Positions 1-7,583 of a stretch of DNA of 64,000 bases are shown here, one piece after another. The stretch comes from Nocardioides zhouii (GTDB lineage Bacteria > Actinomycetota > Actinomycetes > Propionibacteriales > Nocardioidaceae), in the NCBI RefSeq assembly GCF_004137345.1, contig NZ_SDWV01000008.1, positions 62,001 to 126,000 on the forward strand, written 5' to 3'. Made by a program: the position numbers and the translations under genes. Within the stretch, counting starts at the first letter, position 1. Each line of letters opens with the position of its first letter. The notes beneath the pieces are model-generated. The model saw nothing but the letters and a program-made list of their open reading frames with translations. It had not been told where the DNA came from and ran no database searches.

Positions 1-972
1 CAGGGCGCCGACCTCGTCGCCGCGCAGCATCCGCCAGCCGTGGGCGTCGGGCACGGCGACTGCACACCGGTCGGCGTCGGGGTCGTTGGCCACGACCAGG
101 TCGGCCCGCTTCTCCGCCGCGAGCGCCATCGCGAGGTCCATCGCGCCCGGCTCCTCGGGGTTGGGGAAGGAGACGGTCGGGAAGTCGGGGTCGGGGTGCT
201 CCTGCTGCTCGACGATGAACGGCGCGTCGAACCCGGCGGTCTCGAGCACCTGCGCGACCGTCGTGCCCCCGACGCCGTGCAGCGGCGTGTAGACGATCGT
301 GAGGTGGCGCGGGCCGTCACCCGCGAGTCCGGCGACCGTGTCGAGGTAGCGGTCGACGATTTCCTCGCTGACGACCTTGCCGGCGTCGCCGCGCGGCAGG
401 TCGGCGACGTCGCCCACGGCGGCGATCCGGTCGGCGATCTCGCTGTCGGCGGGCGGCACGATCTGGCTGCCGTCGCCGAGGTAGACCTTGTAGCCGTTGT
501 CCTGCGGCGGGTTGTGGCTGGCGGTGACCATCACGCCGGCCGCGCAGCCGAGCTCGCGGATGGCGTACGCCAGCAGGGGCGTCGGCAGCGTACGTGGCAT
601 CACGAGCGCCTTGAGGCCGGCGCCGGTCATGATCTCGGCGGTGTCGCGGGCGAAGACGTCGGAGTTGTGGCGGGCGTCGAAGCCGATGACGACGGATCCG
701 CCGGCGTGGCCGGTGTCCTTGAGGTACGCCGCCAGCCCGGCCGCCGCGCGGGTGACCACGACCCGGTTCATCCGGTTGGGGCCCGCGCCCAGCGCACCGC
801 GCAGACCGGCCGTGCCGAACTCGAGCGTGCCGGCGAAGCGGTCGGCCAGGTCGGTCTCCTCGCCGCGCTCGGCGGCCGCGACGATCGCGTCCAGCTCGGC
901 ACGCGTCTGCTCGTCGGGGTCCTGGGCGGCCCAGGCGCGGGCCTGCTCGATCAGCTCGGTCTCGGCGGTCAT
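1..972 (-). CDS. pmmB: Phosphomannomutase/phosphoglucomutase, C-terminus beyond window edge
   Basis: Only the first 324 residues are present; the gene runs off the left edge. The enzyme interconverts hexose 1- and 6-phosphates through a phosphoserine intermediate, supplying mannose-1-P or glucose-1-P in the cytoplasm. The active-site loop TASHNPP (Ser152) and the metal-binding loop DPDADR (297-302) are both visible, as is the family's N-terminal segment ending in FGTAGLRG (52-59). The ATG start follows a TAGCGT -10 box by 6 nt with no Shine-Dalgarno sequence, so the mRNA is probably leaderless. It is divergent from the VOC gene. In mycobacteria the equivalent gene (pmmB) also neighbours purine nucleoside phosphorylase. 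Whether it prefers mannose or glucose phosphates cannot be told from this part. Confidence 0.93.
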   Translation of the reverse strand, partial: MTAETELIEQARAWAAQDPDEQTRAELDAIVAAAERGEETDLADRFAGTLEFGTAGLRGALGAGPNRMNRVVVTRAAAGLAAYLKDTGHAGGSVVIGFDARHNSDVFARDTAEIMTGAGLKALVMPRTLPTPLLAYAIRELGCAAGVMVTASHNPPQDNGYKVYLGDGSQIVPPADSEIADRIAAVGDVADLPRGDAGKVVSEEIVDRYLDTVAGLAGDGPRHLTIVYTPLHGVGGTTVAQVLETAGFDAPFIVEQQEHPDPDFPTVSFPNPEEPGAMDLAMALAAEKRADLVVANDPDADRCAVAVPDAHGWRMLRGDEVGAL

Positions 973-1023
973 GGCCGCACGCTATCCCGGTCCATTGTCG
1001 GTCGGCGCTGGCAGGATCTGACC

Positions 1024-1395
1024 ATGATCGACCACCTGGGCATCAACTGCACCGACCTGCCGCGAGCGGCGGCCTTCTACGACCGGGTCCTCGGCGTGCT
1101 GGGTCATCGCCGGGTCATGGACGTCGGCGTCGCCATCGGCTACGGCACCGAGGGCCCCGACTTCTGGATCAGCACCTTCGACGACGTCGGTCCCAACCGG
1201 GAGGTGCACGTGGCCTTCAGCGCCCCCGACGCGGCGACCGTACGCGCCTGGCACGCCGAGGCGCTGGCTGCCGGGGCGGAGTCGCTGCACGAGCCGCGGC
1301 TCTGGCCGGAGTACCACCCGGGCTACTACGGCGCCTTCGTCCGCGACACCGAGGGCAACAACGTCGAGGCCGTCTGCCACACCGGCGACTCCTGA
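1024..1395 (+). CDS. VOC (glyoxalase/bleomycin-resistance fold) family protein
   Basis: A 123-residue single-domain protein of the vicinal oxygen chelate superfamily. It opens with MIDHLGINCTDL (metal-ligand His4 position), continues with AAAFYDRVLGVLG, and ends with the paired motif DTEGNNVEAVCH, whose Glu is the usual last metal ligand. Such proteins bind a divalent metal and act as lyases, dioxygenases or resistance proteins; the substrate here is unknown. The ATG at this position is preferred because it gives the canonical VOC N-terminus, and a CAGGAT -10-like box lies 6 nt upstream. It is transcribed away from the phosphomannomutase gene, with only 51 bp between the two starts. No partner gene suggests a pathway. 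Confidence 0.85.
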   Translation: MIDHLGINCTDLPRAAAFYDRVLGVLGHRRVMDVGVAIGYGTEGPDFWISTFDDVGPNREVHVAFSAPDAATVRAWHAEALAAGAESLHEPRLWPEYHPGYYGAFVRDTEGNNVEAVCHTGDS

Positions 1396-1413
1396 CCGGG
1401 CTAGCGTGTGCGG

Positions 1414-2058
1414 GTGCCAGCCGTCGTCCTCTCCGTCAATGCCGGCCTCGCCGAGACCATCCCCGGCCTGAAGCGCCCCACCGGCATCCGCAAGCGGCCG
1501 GTCGACCGGATCGAGGTGCGGGACCCCGGCCCCAAGCGTGGCGGCCTCGGCAGCGGTGTGGTCGACGACCACATCGGGAGCCGCAAGCACCACGGCGGCG
1601 AGACGCAGGCGGTGTACGCCGTCGCGCGCGAGGAGCTCGACTGGTGGGGTGACGAGCTCCAGCGGGCGCTGGCCGACGGGATGTTCGGGGAGAACCTCAC
1701 CACCAGCGGACTCGACGTCGACGCGGCCGAGGTCGGTGAGCAGTGGCGGGTCGGGGAGACCCTGCTCGAGGTCTGCGGACCGCGGGTGCCGTGCGCGACC
1801 TTCGCCAAGCACATGGCCGAGCCCCGGTGGGTGAAGCGGTTCACCGAGCGCGGCCGCACCGGTGCCTACCTCGCGGTCCGCGAGCCGGGCGTGATCGCGC
1901 CCGGCGACCCGGTCGAGGTCAAGCACCGGCCCGGGCACGGGCTCACGGTGCCGATGTTCTTCCGGGCCGCCATGGGGGACAAGGACCTCGCCCGGGAGTT
2001 CCTCCGGGCCGAGGTCCTCCCGCAGGTCGAGCACGACTGGCTCGCCTCGCGGGTGTGA
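1414..2058 (+). CDS. MOSC domain-containing protein (YiiM-like)
   Basis: A 214-residue stand-alone MOSC domain, the C-terminal domain of molybdenum cofactor sulfurases, which carries sulfur or binds Moco through a conserved Cys. Visible family features are KHHGGETQAVYA, MFGENLTTSGLD and the Cys segment CGPRVPCATF. Stand-alone members such as YiiM take part in Moco-dependent detoxification of N-hydroxylated compounds, and that role is inferred here. GTG codons at 1408 and 1414 are both in frame. I chose 1414 because a TAGCGT box (1402-1407) lies exactly 6 nt upstream, the leaderless spacing seen for many genes in this window. It converges on tpx with a 7-bp gap. Confidence 0.88.
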   Translation: MPAVVLSVNAGLAETIPGLKRPTGIRKRPVDRIEVRDPGPKRGGLGSGVVDDHIGSRKHHGGETQAVYAVAREELDWWGDELQRALADGMFGENLTTSGLDVDAAEVGEQWRVGETLLEVCGPRVPCATFAKHMAEPRWVKRFTERGRTGAYLAVREPGVIAPGDPVEVKHRPGHGLTVPMFFRAAMGDKDLAREFLRAEVLPQVEHDWLASRV

Positions 2059-2065
2059 CCGGCGG

Positions 2066-2563
2066 TCAGGAGAGCGCGGCCACCGCGGCGTCGTAGTCGG
2101 GCTCGACGCCGATCGCGTCGGTCACCTGCGTGTAGAGCACCTTGTGGTCGGCGTCCAGCACCACGACGGCGCGGGCGAGCATGCCCTGCCAGCCGCCGTC
2201 GGCCATCGCGACGCCGTAGTCCTGGCCGAACGAGGACCGGAACGCCGAGCCGACCTCGACGGCGTCGATGCCCTCGGCGCCGCAGAAGCGCGCCTGTGCC
2301 AGCGGCAGGTCGACCGAGACGTTGACGACGGCGGTGTTGTCGAGGCCGGCGGCGAGCTCGTTGAACTTGCGCACGCTCGCCTGGCACACGCCAGTGTCGA
2401 TGCTGGGGAAGATGTTGAGCACCACGCGCTTGCCCGCCGCGTCGGCGTCGGTCACCTGCTGGAACTTCAGTCCCACCAGGTCCCAGCCGGGTGCCTGCGA
2501 GCCGACCGCGGGCAGCTCGCCGACGGTGCTGACGGTGGTGTCTCCGAGTTGTGTGGTTGCCAT
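2066..2563 (-). CDS. tpx: Thiol peroxidase (2-Cys peroxiredoxin, Tpx)
   Basis: A 165-residue atypical 2-Cys peroxiredoxin that reduces H2O2 and organic hydroperoxides using thioredoxin in the cytoplasm. The peroxidatic cysteine is Cys60 in FPSIDTGVCQASVRKFN, and the resolving cysteine is Cys94 in ARFCGAEGI; both positions and contexts match Escherichia coli Tpx (Cys61/Cys95). The open frame continues upstream, but the ATG chosen gives the family's normal length and N-terminus. A TAGGTT -10 box lies 7 nt before it, so the transcript is probably leaderless. It is divergent from the DUF2252 gene (44 bp between starts) and converges on the MOSC gene. Confidence 0.96.
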   Translation of the reverse strand: MATTQLGDTTVSTVGELPAVGSQAPGWDLVGLKFQQVTDADAAGKRVVLNIFPSIDTGVCQASVRKFNELAAGLDNTAVVNVSVDLPLAQARFCGAEGIDAVEVGSAFRSSFGQDYGVAMADGGWQGMLARAVVVLDADHKVLYTQVTDAIGVEPDYDAAVAALS

Positions 2564-2607
2564 GCGGTCAAACCTATCCGGATGGCGGGCACGCCTAGAG
2601 TCGGCCC

Positions 2608-3918
2608 ATGGCCTCACAGAACCGGACCACCGTGATCGTCGACGTGCTGCGCGACGCGTTCGCCCCGCTGATGCGCGCTGATCCGGCCGCCTTCCGCGCG
2701 AAGTACCGCAAGATGGCGGCCGACCCGCATGCGTTCTACCGCGGCTCGGCCTGCCTGTTCTTCCACGACGTGACGGGGGAGAAGGAGGCCTGGGCCGACC
2801 ACGGCGCCGAGCGGATCTGGATCCACGGCGACCTGCACGTGGAGAACTTCGGCACCTACCTCAACTCCGACGGTCGGCTGGTCTTCGACATCAACGACTT
2901 CGACGAGGCGTACGTCGGCCACTTCACGTGGGACCTCCAGCGCTTCGCGGCAAGCCTCGCGCTCGTGGCGTGGCAGAAGGCGCTGCCGGAGGACGCGATC
3001 CGCAAGCTGATCGCCCGCTACGTGCGGTCCTACCTCGCCCAGGTCAACCACTACGTCGCCTCCGACAACGACGACGACTTCGAGATCCGGCTGGACCGCG
3101 CCGAGGGCCCGGTGCTGACGGCGCTGGTCGAGGCGCGATCCATGCGCCGCGCCGACCTGCTGGACGACATGACGGTCTTGACGAAGGGCGTACGCCGCTT
3201 CGCCGAGGGCGGTGGCGCCCGCCGCCTCAAGCGTGAGGAGCGCGCCAAGGTGGTCGCCGCGTTCCGCGCCTACCTCGACACGATCCCGGAGTCCAAGCGC
3301 TTCGACCGCGACCTCTTCTACGAGCTGCGGGACGTCGTCGGTATGTCCGGCTTCGGGATCGGCAGCGCCGGCCTGCCGGCGTACAACGTGCTGGTCGAGG
3401 GCTACAGCCAGGCCCTGGACAACGACGTGGTGCTCAGCATGAAGCAAGCCAACATCCCGGCGCTGAGCCGCTTCGTCGACACCGGCGAGGTCGATGCCTA
3501 CTTCGACCACGAGGGGCACCGTACGGTCGTCAGCCAGCGCGCGCTGCAGGTGCACACCGACCCGTTGCTCGGGCACACGAGCATCGACGGGGTCGGCTAC
3601 GTGGTCTCGGAGATCTCGCCTTACGAGGTGGACCTCGACTGGAGCGAGATCAACGAGCCCGAGGACATGCGCTCGGTCGTGGACCTGCTCGGGCGCGCCA
3701 CCGCGAAGATCCACTGCGCCTCCGACGAGGACAGCCAGCAGGACCTCGTCGACTTCGACGTCGAGGCGGCGATCGCGAAGTCCCTCGAGGGGCGACGCAA
3801 CGAGTTCATCACCTGGCTGTGCGACTGGGGCATCGCGTACGCCGTCCGCGTGCGCGAGGACCACGCGCTGTTCGTCGACGCCTTCCGTGAGGGTCAGGTC
3901 GGGATCGCAGCCACGTAG
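2608..3918 (+). CDS. DUF2252 family protein
   Basis: A 436-residue protein of the DUF2252 family, whose biochemical function is not established. Two segments look like the catalytic elements of aminoglycoside-phosphotransferase/kinase-like folds: HGDLHVENFG (73-82) and FDINDFDEA (93-101), comparable to the catalytic-loop HGDLHxxN and the metal-binding D in kinases. That suggests, without proving, a small-molecule kinase-like activity. No signal peptide or membrane segment is seen. The ATG is 6 nt after a TAGAGT -10 box with no Shine-Dalgarno sequence, so it is probably leaderless. It is transcribed divergently from tpx and converges on the aldo/keto reductase. Confidence 0.85.
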   Translation: MASQNRTTVIVDVLRDAFAPLMRADPAAFRAKYRKMAADPHAFYRGSACLFFHDVTGEKEAWADHGAERIWIHGDLHVENFGTYLNSDGRLVFDINDFDEAYVGHFTWDLQRFAASLALVAWQKALPEDAIRKLIARYVRSYLAQVNHYVASDNDDDFEIRLDRAEGPVLTALVEARSMRRADLLDDMTVLTKGVRRFAEGGGARRLKREERAKVVAAFRAYLDTIPESKRFDRDLFYELRDVVGMSGFGIGSAGLPAYNVLVEGYSQALDNDVVLSMKQANIPALSRFVDTGEVDAYFDHEGHRTVVSQRALQVHTDPLLGHTSIDGVGYVVSEISPYEVDLDWSEINEPEDMRSVVDLLGRATAKIHCASDEDSQQDLVDFDVEAAIAKSLEGRRNEFITWLCDWGIAYAVRVREDHALFVDAFREGQVGIAAT

Positions 3919-3950
3919 GCACCGTCCTGACCCCGCCGGAGGGCGCGAGA

Positions 3951-4958
3951 TCAGGCGTCGATGTGCGACATGTCGCCGTAGCGGTCGCCGGCGACGGCGT
4001 CGCGCGGCACGGCCTGCTCGAGCGCGGCGAGGTCGTCGGCGTCGAGCCGCACGGCGACGGCGCCGACGTTCTCCTCGAGGTACTTCACGCGCTTGGTGCC
4101 GGGGATGGGAACGACGTCCTCGCCCTGGGCGAGCACCCACGCGAGCGCGAGCTGGCCGGGGGTGCAGTCCTTCGCCGCGGCGATCTCGCGGACCTTGTCG
4201 ACGAGGACGAGGTTGGCGTCGAGCGCCTCGCCCTGGAAGCGGGGGAAGTACTGCGAGCGCCGGAAGTCGCGCTCGCCGTCGGCGCCACTGTCCGAGCTGA
4301 TCGCACCGGTGAGCAGGCCGCGTCCGAGCGGGGAGTACGGCACCAGGCCGATCCCGAGCTCGCGCAGCACCGGGAGGATCTCGTCCTCGAGGTCGCGGGT
4401 GAAGAGGGAGTACTCGGTCTGGAGGGCGGTGATCGGGTGGACGCTGTGGGCCTTGCGGATGTTGGCCGCGGAGGCCTCCGACAGCCCGAGGTGGCGGACC
4501 TTGCCGACCTCGACGAGCTCCTTCATGGCGCCGACGGTCTCCTCGATCGGGACCGACTTGTCGACGCGGTGCTGGTAGTAGAGGTCGATGTGGTCGACGC
4601 CGAGCCGCTGGAGGGAGGCGTCGCAGGCGGAGCGGACGTAGCCGGGGCTGCCGTTGACGCCGACCCGGGTGCCGTCGGGGAGCCGCTCGTTGCCGAACTT
4701 GGTGGCGAGCTGGACCTCGTCGCGACGGTCCTTGATCGCCCGGCCGACGAGCTGCTCGTTGGTGAAGGGGCCGTACATGTCGGCGGTGTCGAGGAACGTG
4801 ACGCCGAGGTCGAGCGCGCGGTGGATGGTGTCCGTGCCGCCCTGCTCGTCGGGCGTGCCGTAGAACTCCGACATCCCCATGCAGCCGAGGCCGAGGGTGC
4901 TCACGGCGAGCGGGGAGGCCGTGCCGAGGGTGCGCTGTCCGATGTCTGGTGTGGTCAT
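3951..4958 (-). CDS. Aldo/keto reductase under MerR control
   Basis: A 335-residue NADPH-dependent aldo/keto reductase (AKR13-like). The catalytic tetrad is complete: Asp57 and Tyr62 in DTADMYG, Lys87 in ATKFGNE and His130 in YYQHRVDK. The C-terminal cofactor motif [16 protein letters not shown] is also visible. Substrates are probably small aldehydes or ketones, but the sequence does not decide. The ATG is preferred over upstream in-frame codons because it gives the family's normal start and sits about 7 nt after the -10 box of a MerR-type promoter. The merR gene lies immediately upstream on the same strand, and its stop codon overlaps the -35 element of this gene. The reductase is very likely induced by a ligand sensed by that regulator. 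Confidence 0.94.
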   Translation of the reverse strand: MTTPDIGQRTLGTASPLAVSTLGLGCMGMSEFYGTPDEQGGTDTIHRALDLGVTFLDTADMYGPFTNEQLVGRAIKDRRDEVQLATKFGNERLPDGTRVGVNGSPGYVRSACDASLQRLGVDHIDLYYQHRVDKSVPIEETVGAMKELVEVGKVRHLGLSEASAANIRKAHSVHPITALQTEYSLFTRDLEDEILPVLRELGIGLVPYSPLGRGLLTGAISSDSGADGERDFRRSQYFPRFQGEALDANLVLVDKVREIAAAKDCTPGQLALAWVLAQGEDVVPIPGTKRVKYLEENVGAVAVRLDADDLAALEQAVPRDAVAGDRYGDMSHIDA

Positions 4959-4965
4959 GTGCCCC

Positions 4966-4996
4966 ACCCTTCGCCTTCGAGCGCGCTCCAAGTCAA
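4966..4996 (-). promoter_or_regulatory. MerR-type promoter/operator of the aldo/keto reductase
   Basis: On the minus strand TTGACT (4991-4996) and AAGGGT (4966-4971) are separated by exactly 19 bp, the over-long spacing typical of MerR-activated promoters. The spacer carries a dyad of the form TTGGAGC-GCGCTCGAAG centred between the two hexamers. The predicted transcription start falls on or next to the ATG at 4958, implying a leaderless mRNA. The same element is repeated upstream of merR. Confidence 0.82.
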
Positions 4997-5367
4997 GCGC
5001 CCGGTGCGACCGTGTGCTCGTAGAGCGCGATCTTGTGGTCGATGGCGCGCAGGTGGGAGGAGACCTCGGCCAGCTGGCGCTCGACGAGCTCGCGGTGCGC
5101 GAGCAGCAGCTCCAGGCGCTCGGCCTCGTTGCCCTCGCCGTCTCGCACGAGCGCGGCATAGCGGCGTACGTCGCGGATCGGCATGCCCGTGGCCCGCAAC
5201 CGGGTCACCATCTGGATCCAGCGCAGGTCGTCGTCGGTGTAGCGGCGGTGGCCCGACGAGGCGCGCTCGACGGAACGCAGCATCAGCCCATCACGCTCGT
5301 AGTAGCGCAGGGTGTGGGCCGTCAGGCCGGTCTGCTCGGCCGCCTCGGCGATGCTCAGGCTCGTCAC
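4993..5367 (-). CDS. MerR family transcriptional regulator
   Basis: A 124-residue MerR-family regulator. It has the N-terminal winged helix-turn-helix ([23 protein letters not shown], residues 5-27), the wing [11 protein letters not shown], and a C-terminal coiled-coil dimerisation helix (about 75-115) without the cysteine cluster of metal sensors. It therefore probably senses an organic ligand or redox cue through an unseen short effector region. The GTG start is 7 nt after the predicted -10 box, which makes it leaderless. It reads in the same direction as the aldo/keto reductase, 34 bp upstream of it, and the same operator is found before both genes. It probably activates its target and controls itself. 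Confidence 0.93.
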   Translation of the reverse strand: MTSLSIAEAAEQTGLTAHTLRYYERDGLMLRSVERASSGHRRYTDDDLRWIQMVTRLRATGMPIRDVRRYAALVRDGEGNEAERLELLLAHRELVERQLAEVSSHLRAIDHKIALYEHTVAPGA

Positions 5368-5373
5368 CCGGCC

Positions 5374-5404
5374 AGTGTCCGCCTTGGAGTGCGCTCCAAG
5401 TCAA
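5374..5404 (-). promoter_or_regulatory. MerR-type promoter/operator upstream of merR
   Basis: Minus-strand TTGACT (5399-5404) and GACACT (5374-5379) are 19 bp apart. Between them is a perfect 7-4-7 inverted repeat, CTTGGAG-N4-CTCCAAG. It is nearly identical to the element before the aldo/keto reductase gene, supporting one regulator acting at both. The GTG of merR lies 7 nt after the -10 hexamer. Confidence 0.84.
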
Positions 5405-5410
5405 GCCTCG

Positions 5411-6217
5411 TCAGGCGAGCGCCGGGCGGTGGAACCGGGCGAGCGCGTAGGGGCCGCCGACGTGCTCGGCCTCCGCCTCGTCGTCGGGACCGGGCTGGAC
5501 CCGGTCGGCGAAGTCCTCGGCGTCGTCCTGCGGCTCGTAGCCCAGTCGGCGGCCGGGCTCGAGGTCCCACCAGGCGCGGGTGTTGGCGCTGATGCCGTAG
5601 AGCACGGCGTAGCCGGGGGAGGGGGCGGTGAGCGCCGCCTCGACCATGCGTACGCCGTCGCCGTGGGAGAGCCATGTCGAGAGGCCGCGCATGCTGGCGG
5701 GCTGCTCGAGGAACGAGCCGATCCGGCAGCAGACCGCATCGATGGCGTGCCGGTCGGCGAAGAGCCGCAGCAGGGCCTCGGCCGCGACCTTGGCCACGCC
5801 GTAGTAGGTGTCCGGCCGGGGCTGAGCCTGCTCAGTGAGCTCGCCGTCGGCGCGCGGGGTGCGGCCGACCGCGTGGTTGGAGGAGGCGTACACGATGCGC
5901 GGCACCCGGTGGGCGACCATCGCGTCGAGCAGCGCAGCAGTGGTGATCACGTGCGACTCGAGCGCGTCGGGCAACGAGGCCTCCTCGGGCAACCCCGCGA
6001 GGTGCACGACGGCGTCGAGCCTGCCCCCGGTGGACAGAGCGGCGAACACCGCAGCAACGGCATCGGCGTCGGTGCAGTCGGCCTCGTGCCAGGGCAGCAG
6101 CGCCCCCTCGGGAGCCGGCACCAGGTCCAGCCCGACGACCTCGTGGCCCAGGTCGGTCAGGCCGACGGTCACCACCCGGCCGAGGCTGCCGGCGGCACCG
6201 GTGACGAGGACGCGCAT
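5411..6217 (-). CDS. NAD-dependent epimerase/dehydratase family protein (extended SDR)
   Basis: A 268-residue extended short-chain dehydrogenase. It has the N-terminal Rossmann motif GAAGSLG (7-13), a downstream acidic residue for NAD (Asp31), the VHLAG segment, the catalytic Ser112/113 region YASSNHAVG and YxxxK as Tyr139-Lys143. The overall layout resembles uronate dehydrogenase or sugar-nucleotide epimerases; the substrate is not decided. The start ATG overlaps the stop of the purine nucleoside phosphorylase gene (TGATG), so it is translationally coupled to it, an unusual pairing that hints at a role in sugar or nucleoside-sugar metabolism. It is the last gene of that operon. Confidence 0.87.
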   Translation of the reverse strand: MRVLVTGAAGSLGRVVTVGLTDLGHEVVGLDLVPAPEGALLPWHEADCTDADAVAAVFAALSTGGRLDAVVHLAGLPEEASLPDALESHVITTAALLDAMVAHRVPRIVYASSNHAVGRTPRADGELTEQAQPRPDTYYGVAKVAAEALLRLFADRHAIDAVCCRIGSFLEQPASMRGLSTWLSHGDGVRMVEAALTAPSPGYAVLYGISANTRAWWDLEPGRRLGYEPQDDAEDFADRVQPGPDDEAEAEHVGGPYALARFHRPALA

Positions 6218-7032
6218 CAGACGCGTGCGACGACCTGGCTGAGCAGGCCGCCCATCCGGCTGGCGGCGGCCTTGCCCGCCTCGAGCACCTCGGAGTGGTC
6301 GAGCGGCTCGCCGCTCAGGCCGGCGGCGAGGTTGGTGACCAGGCTGATGCCGAGGATCTCCATGCCCGCCTCGCGGGCCGCGATGGCCTCGAGGGTCGTG
6401 CTCATGCCGACCAGGTGGCCGCCCATGACGCCGGCCATCCGGACCTCGGCGGGCGTCTCGTAGTGGGGGCCGGGAAACTGGACGTAGACGCCCTCGTCGA
6501 GGCTCGGGTCGATCTCCTGGCACAGCGCGCGCAGGCGCGGGCTGTAGAGGTCGGTGAGGTCGACGAAGTTGGCGCCCACGATCGGGCTCGTGCCGGTGAG
6601 GTTGATGTGGTCGGAGATCAGCACCGGCTGGCCGGGCTGCCAGCCCTGCTTGAGGCCGCCGCACCCGTTGGTCAGCACGATCGTCGAGCAGCCGGCGGCG
6701 GCCGCCGTACGGATCGGGTGGACGACAGCTGCGACGCCCTTGCCCTCGTAGAAGTGGGTGCGCGAGAGGAAGACCAGGAGGTTGCGGTCGCTTCCCCCGG
6801 AAACAGCACAGCGGATGGAACGGATCTTGCCGCTGTGGCCGACGACCGCCGCGGCGCTGAAGCCCGGCAGGTCGGTCGTGTCGATCTCGGCCGTGGCCTC
6901 GCCGAGCGCGTCGACGGCCGGGAGCCAGCCCGACCCGAGGACGAGGGCGATGTCGTGGCGCTCGACGCCGGTCAGCTCGGCGAGCTTCGCGGCTGCGGCC
7001 TGGGCGGCGTCGTACGGGTTCTGGTCGCTCAT
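6217..7032 (-). CDS. punA: Purine-nucleoside phosphorylase, trimeric type
   Basis: A 271-residue trimeric (class I) purine nucleoside phosphorylase, which phosphorolyses inosine and guanosine to the free base and (deoxy)ribose-1-phosphate for salvage. Visible are the phosphate-binding GSGW (33-36), RTHFYEG (91-97, with the His that contacts the phosphate), TNGCGGL (121-127), FPGPHYETPAEVRM and the base-contacting GMSTTLEA and TNLAAG segments. The ATG follows a TAGAGT box by 7 nt (leaderless). The gene is 32 bp downstream of the GGCT-like gene and coupled to the epimerase. In mycobacteria, deoD likewise sits between pmmB and lpdA. Confidence 0.95.
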   Translation of the reverse strand: MSDQNPYDAAQAAAAKLAELTGVERHDIALVLGSGWLPAVDALGEATAEIDTTDLPGFSAAAVVGHSGKIRSIRCAVSGGSDRNLLVFLSRTHFYEGKGVAAVVHPIRTAAAAGCSTIVLTNGCGGLKQGWQPGQPVLISDHINLTGTSPIVGANFVDLTDLYSPRLRALCQEIDPSLDEGVYVQFPGPHYETPAEVRMAGVMGGHLVGMSTTLEAIAAREAGMEILGISLVTNLAAGLSGEPLDHSEVLEAGKAAASRMGGLLSQVVARV

Positions 7033-7064
7033 GGGCGGCACTCTAGGGCCAACGGCGGGACAGG

Positions 7065-7517
7065 TCAGAGGCCGGTGGAGCGGCACGAGCGCCGCCGCAG
7101 GGCGTGGACGTAGTCCTCGGGAGCACCCGCCGCCTCGGCGGCGTCGGCGAGCACGCCGAGGTAGGACGCCGACGGCAGCCCGCCCTCGTACGCGTCGAGC
7201 ACGTAGGCCCAGACGAGCATCGGCCCGGTCATCGTCTGCACCCGCACCTTGGTCTTGCGGTAGAGCCCGCTGTCGGCGGCCTCCCAGCCGTCGAGCTCGC
7301 GCTCGTCCTCGGGCGTGACGTCGTACACCGCCACGAAGACCTGCTCGAACGGGTCCTGGACGATCGTGGACAGCGCCCCGTCCCAGCCGTGCTCCTCGCC
7401 ACCGAAGGTCAGCCGCCACCCGGTCAGCCAGCCGGTCGACTCGAGGATCGAGTGCGGGCAGCGCTCGCTCATCCGGGCGGGATCGAGGTTCGTCCCGTAG
7501 GCGGCATAGAGCGTCAC
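7065..7517 (-). CDS. Gamma-glutamylcyclotransferase-like (AIG2/GGCT fold) protein
   Basis: A 150-residue protein starting VTLYAAYGTNLDP, the characteristic YxxYGSNL-type opening of the gamma-glutamylcyclotransferase fold. Such enzymes release 5-oxoproline from gamma-glutamyl amines or peptides, but many actinobacterial members are uncharacterised, so the exact reaction is open. The GTG start is supported by a TAGCCT box 7 nt upstream and no Shine-Dalgarno sequence. It lies head-to-head with lpd (66 bp between starts) and upstream of the purine nucleoside phosphorylase. A similar gene occupies the equivalent position next to lpdA in mycobacteria, so the context looks ancestral. Confidence 0.82.
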   Translation of the reverse strand: MTLYAAYGTNLDPARMSERCPHSILESTGWLTGWRLTFGGEEHGWDGALSTIVQDPFEQVFVAVYDVTPEDERELDGWEAADSGLYRKTKVRVQTMTGPMLVWAYVLDAYEGGLPSASYLGVLADAAEAAGAPEDYVHALRRRSCRSTGL

Positions 7518-7583
7518 GAGCGACAGGCTACCGAGCCGCGGTCCCGCTGTTCCCCTCGCGCGGCGGACAACTAGGCTGGGGGC

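Noticed and set aside
40..1395. A long plus-strand frame joining the phosphomannomutase region to the VOC gene
   Set aside because: The first 960 bases are antisense to the phosphomannomutase with its intact motifs. Only the last 123 codons match a real protein family (VOC).
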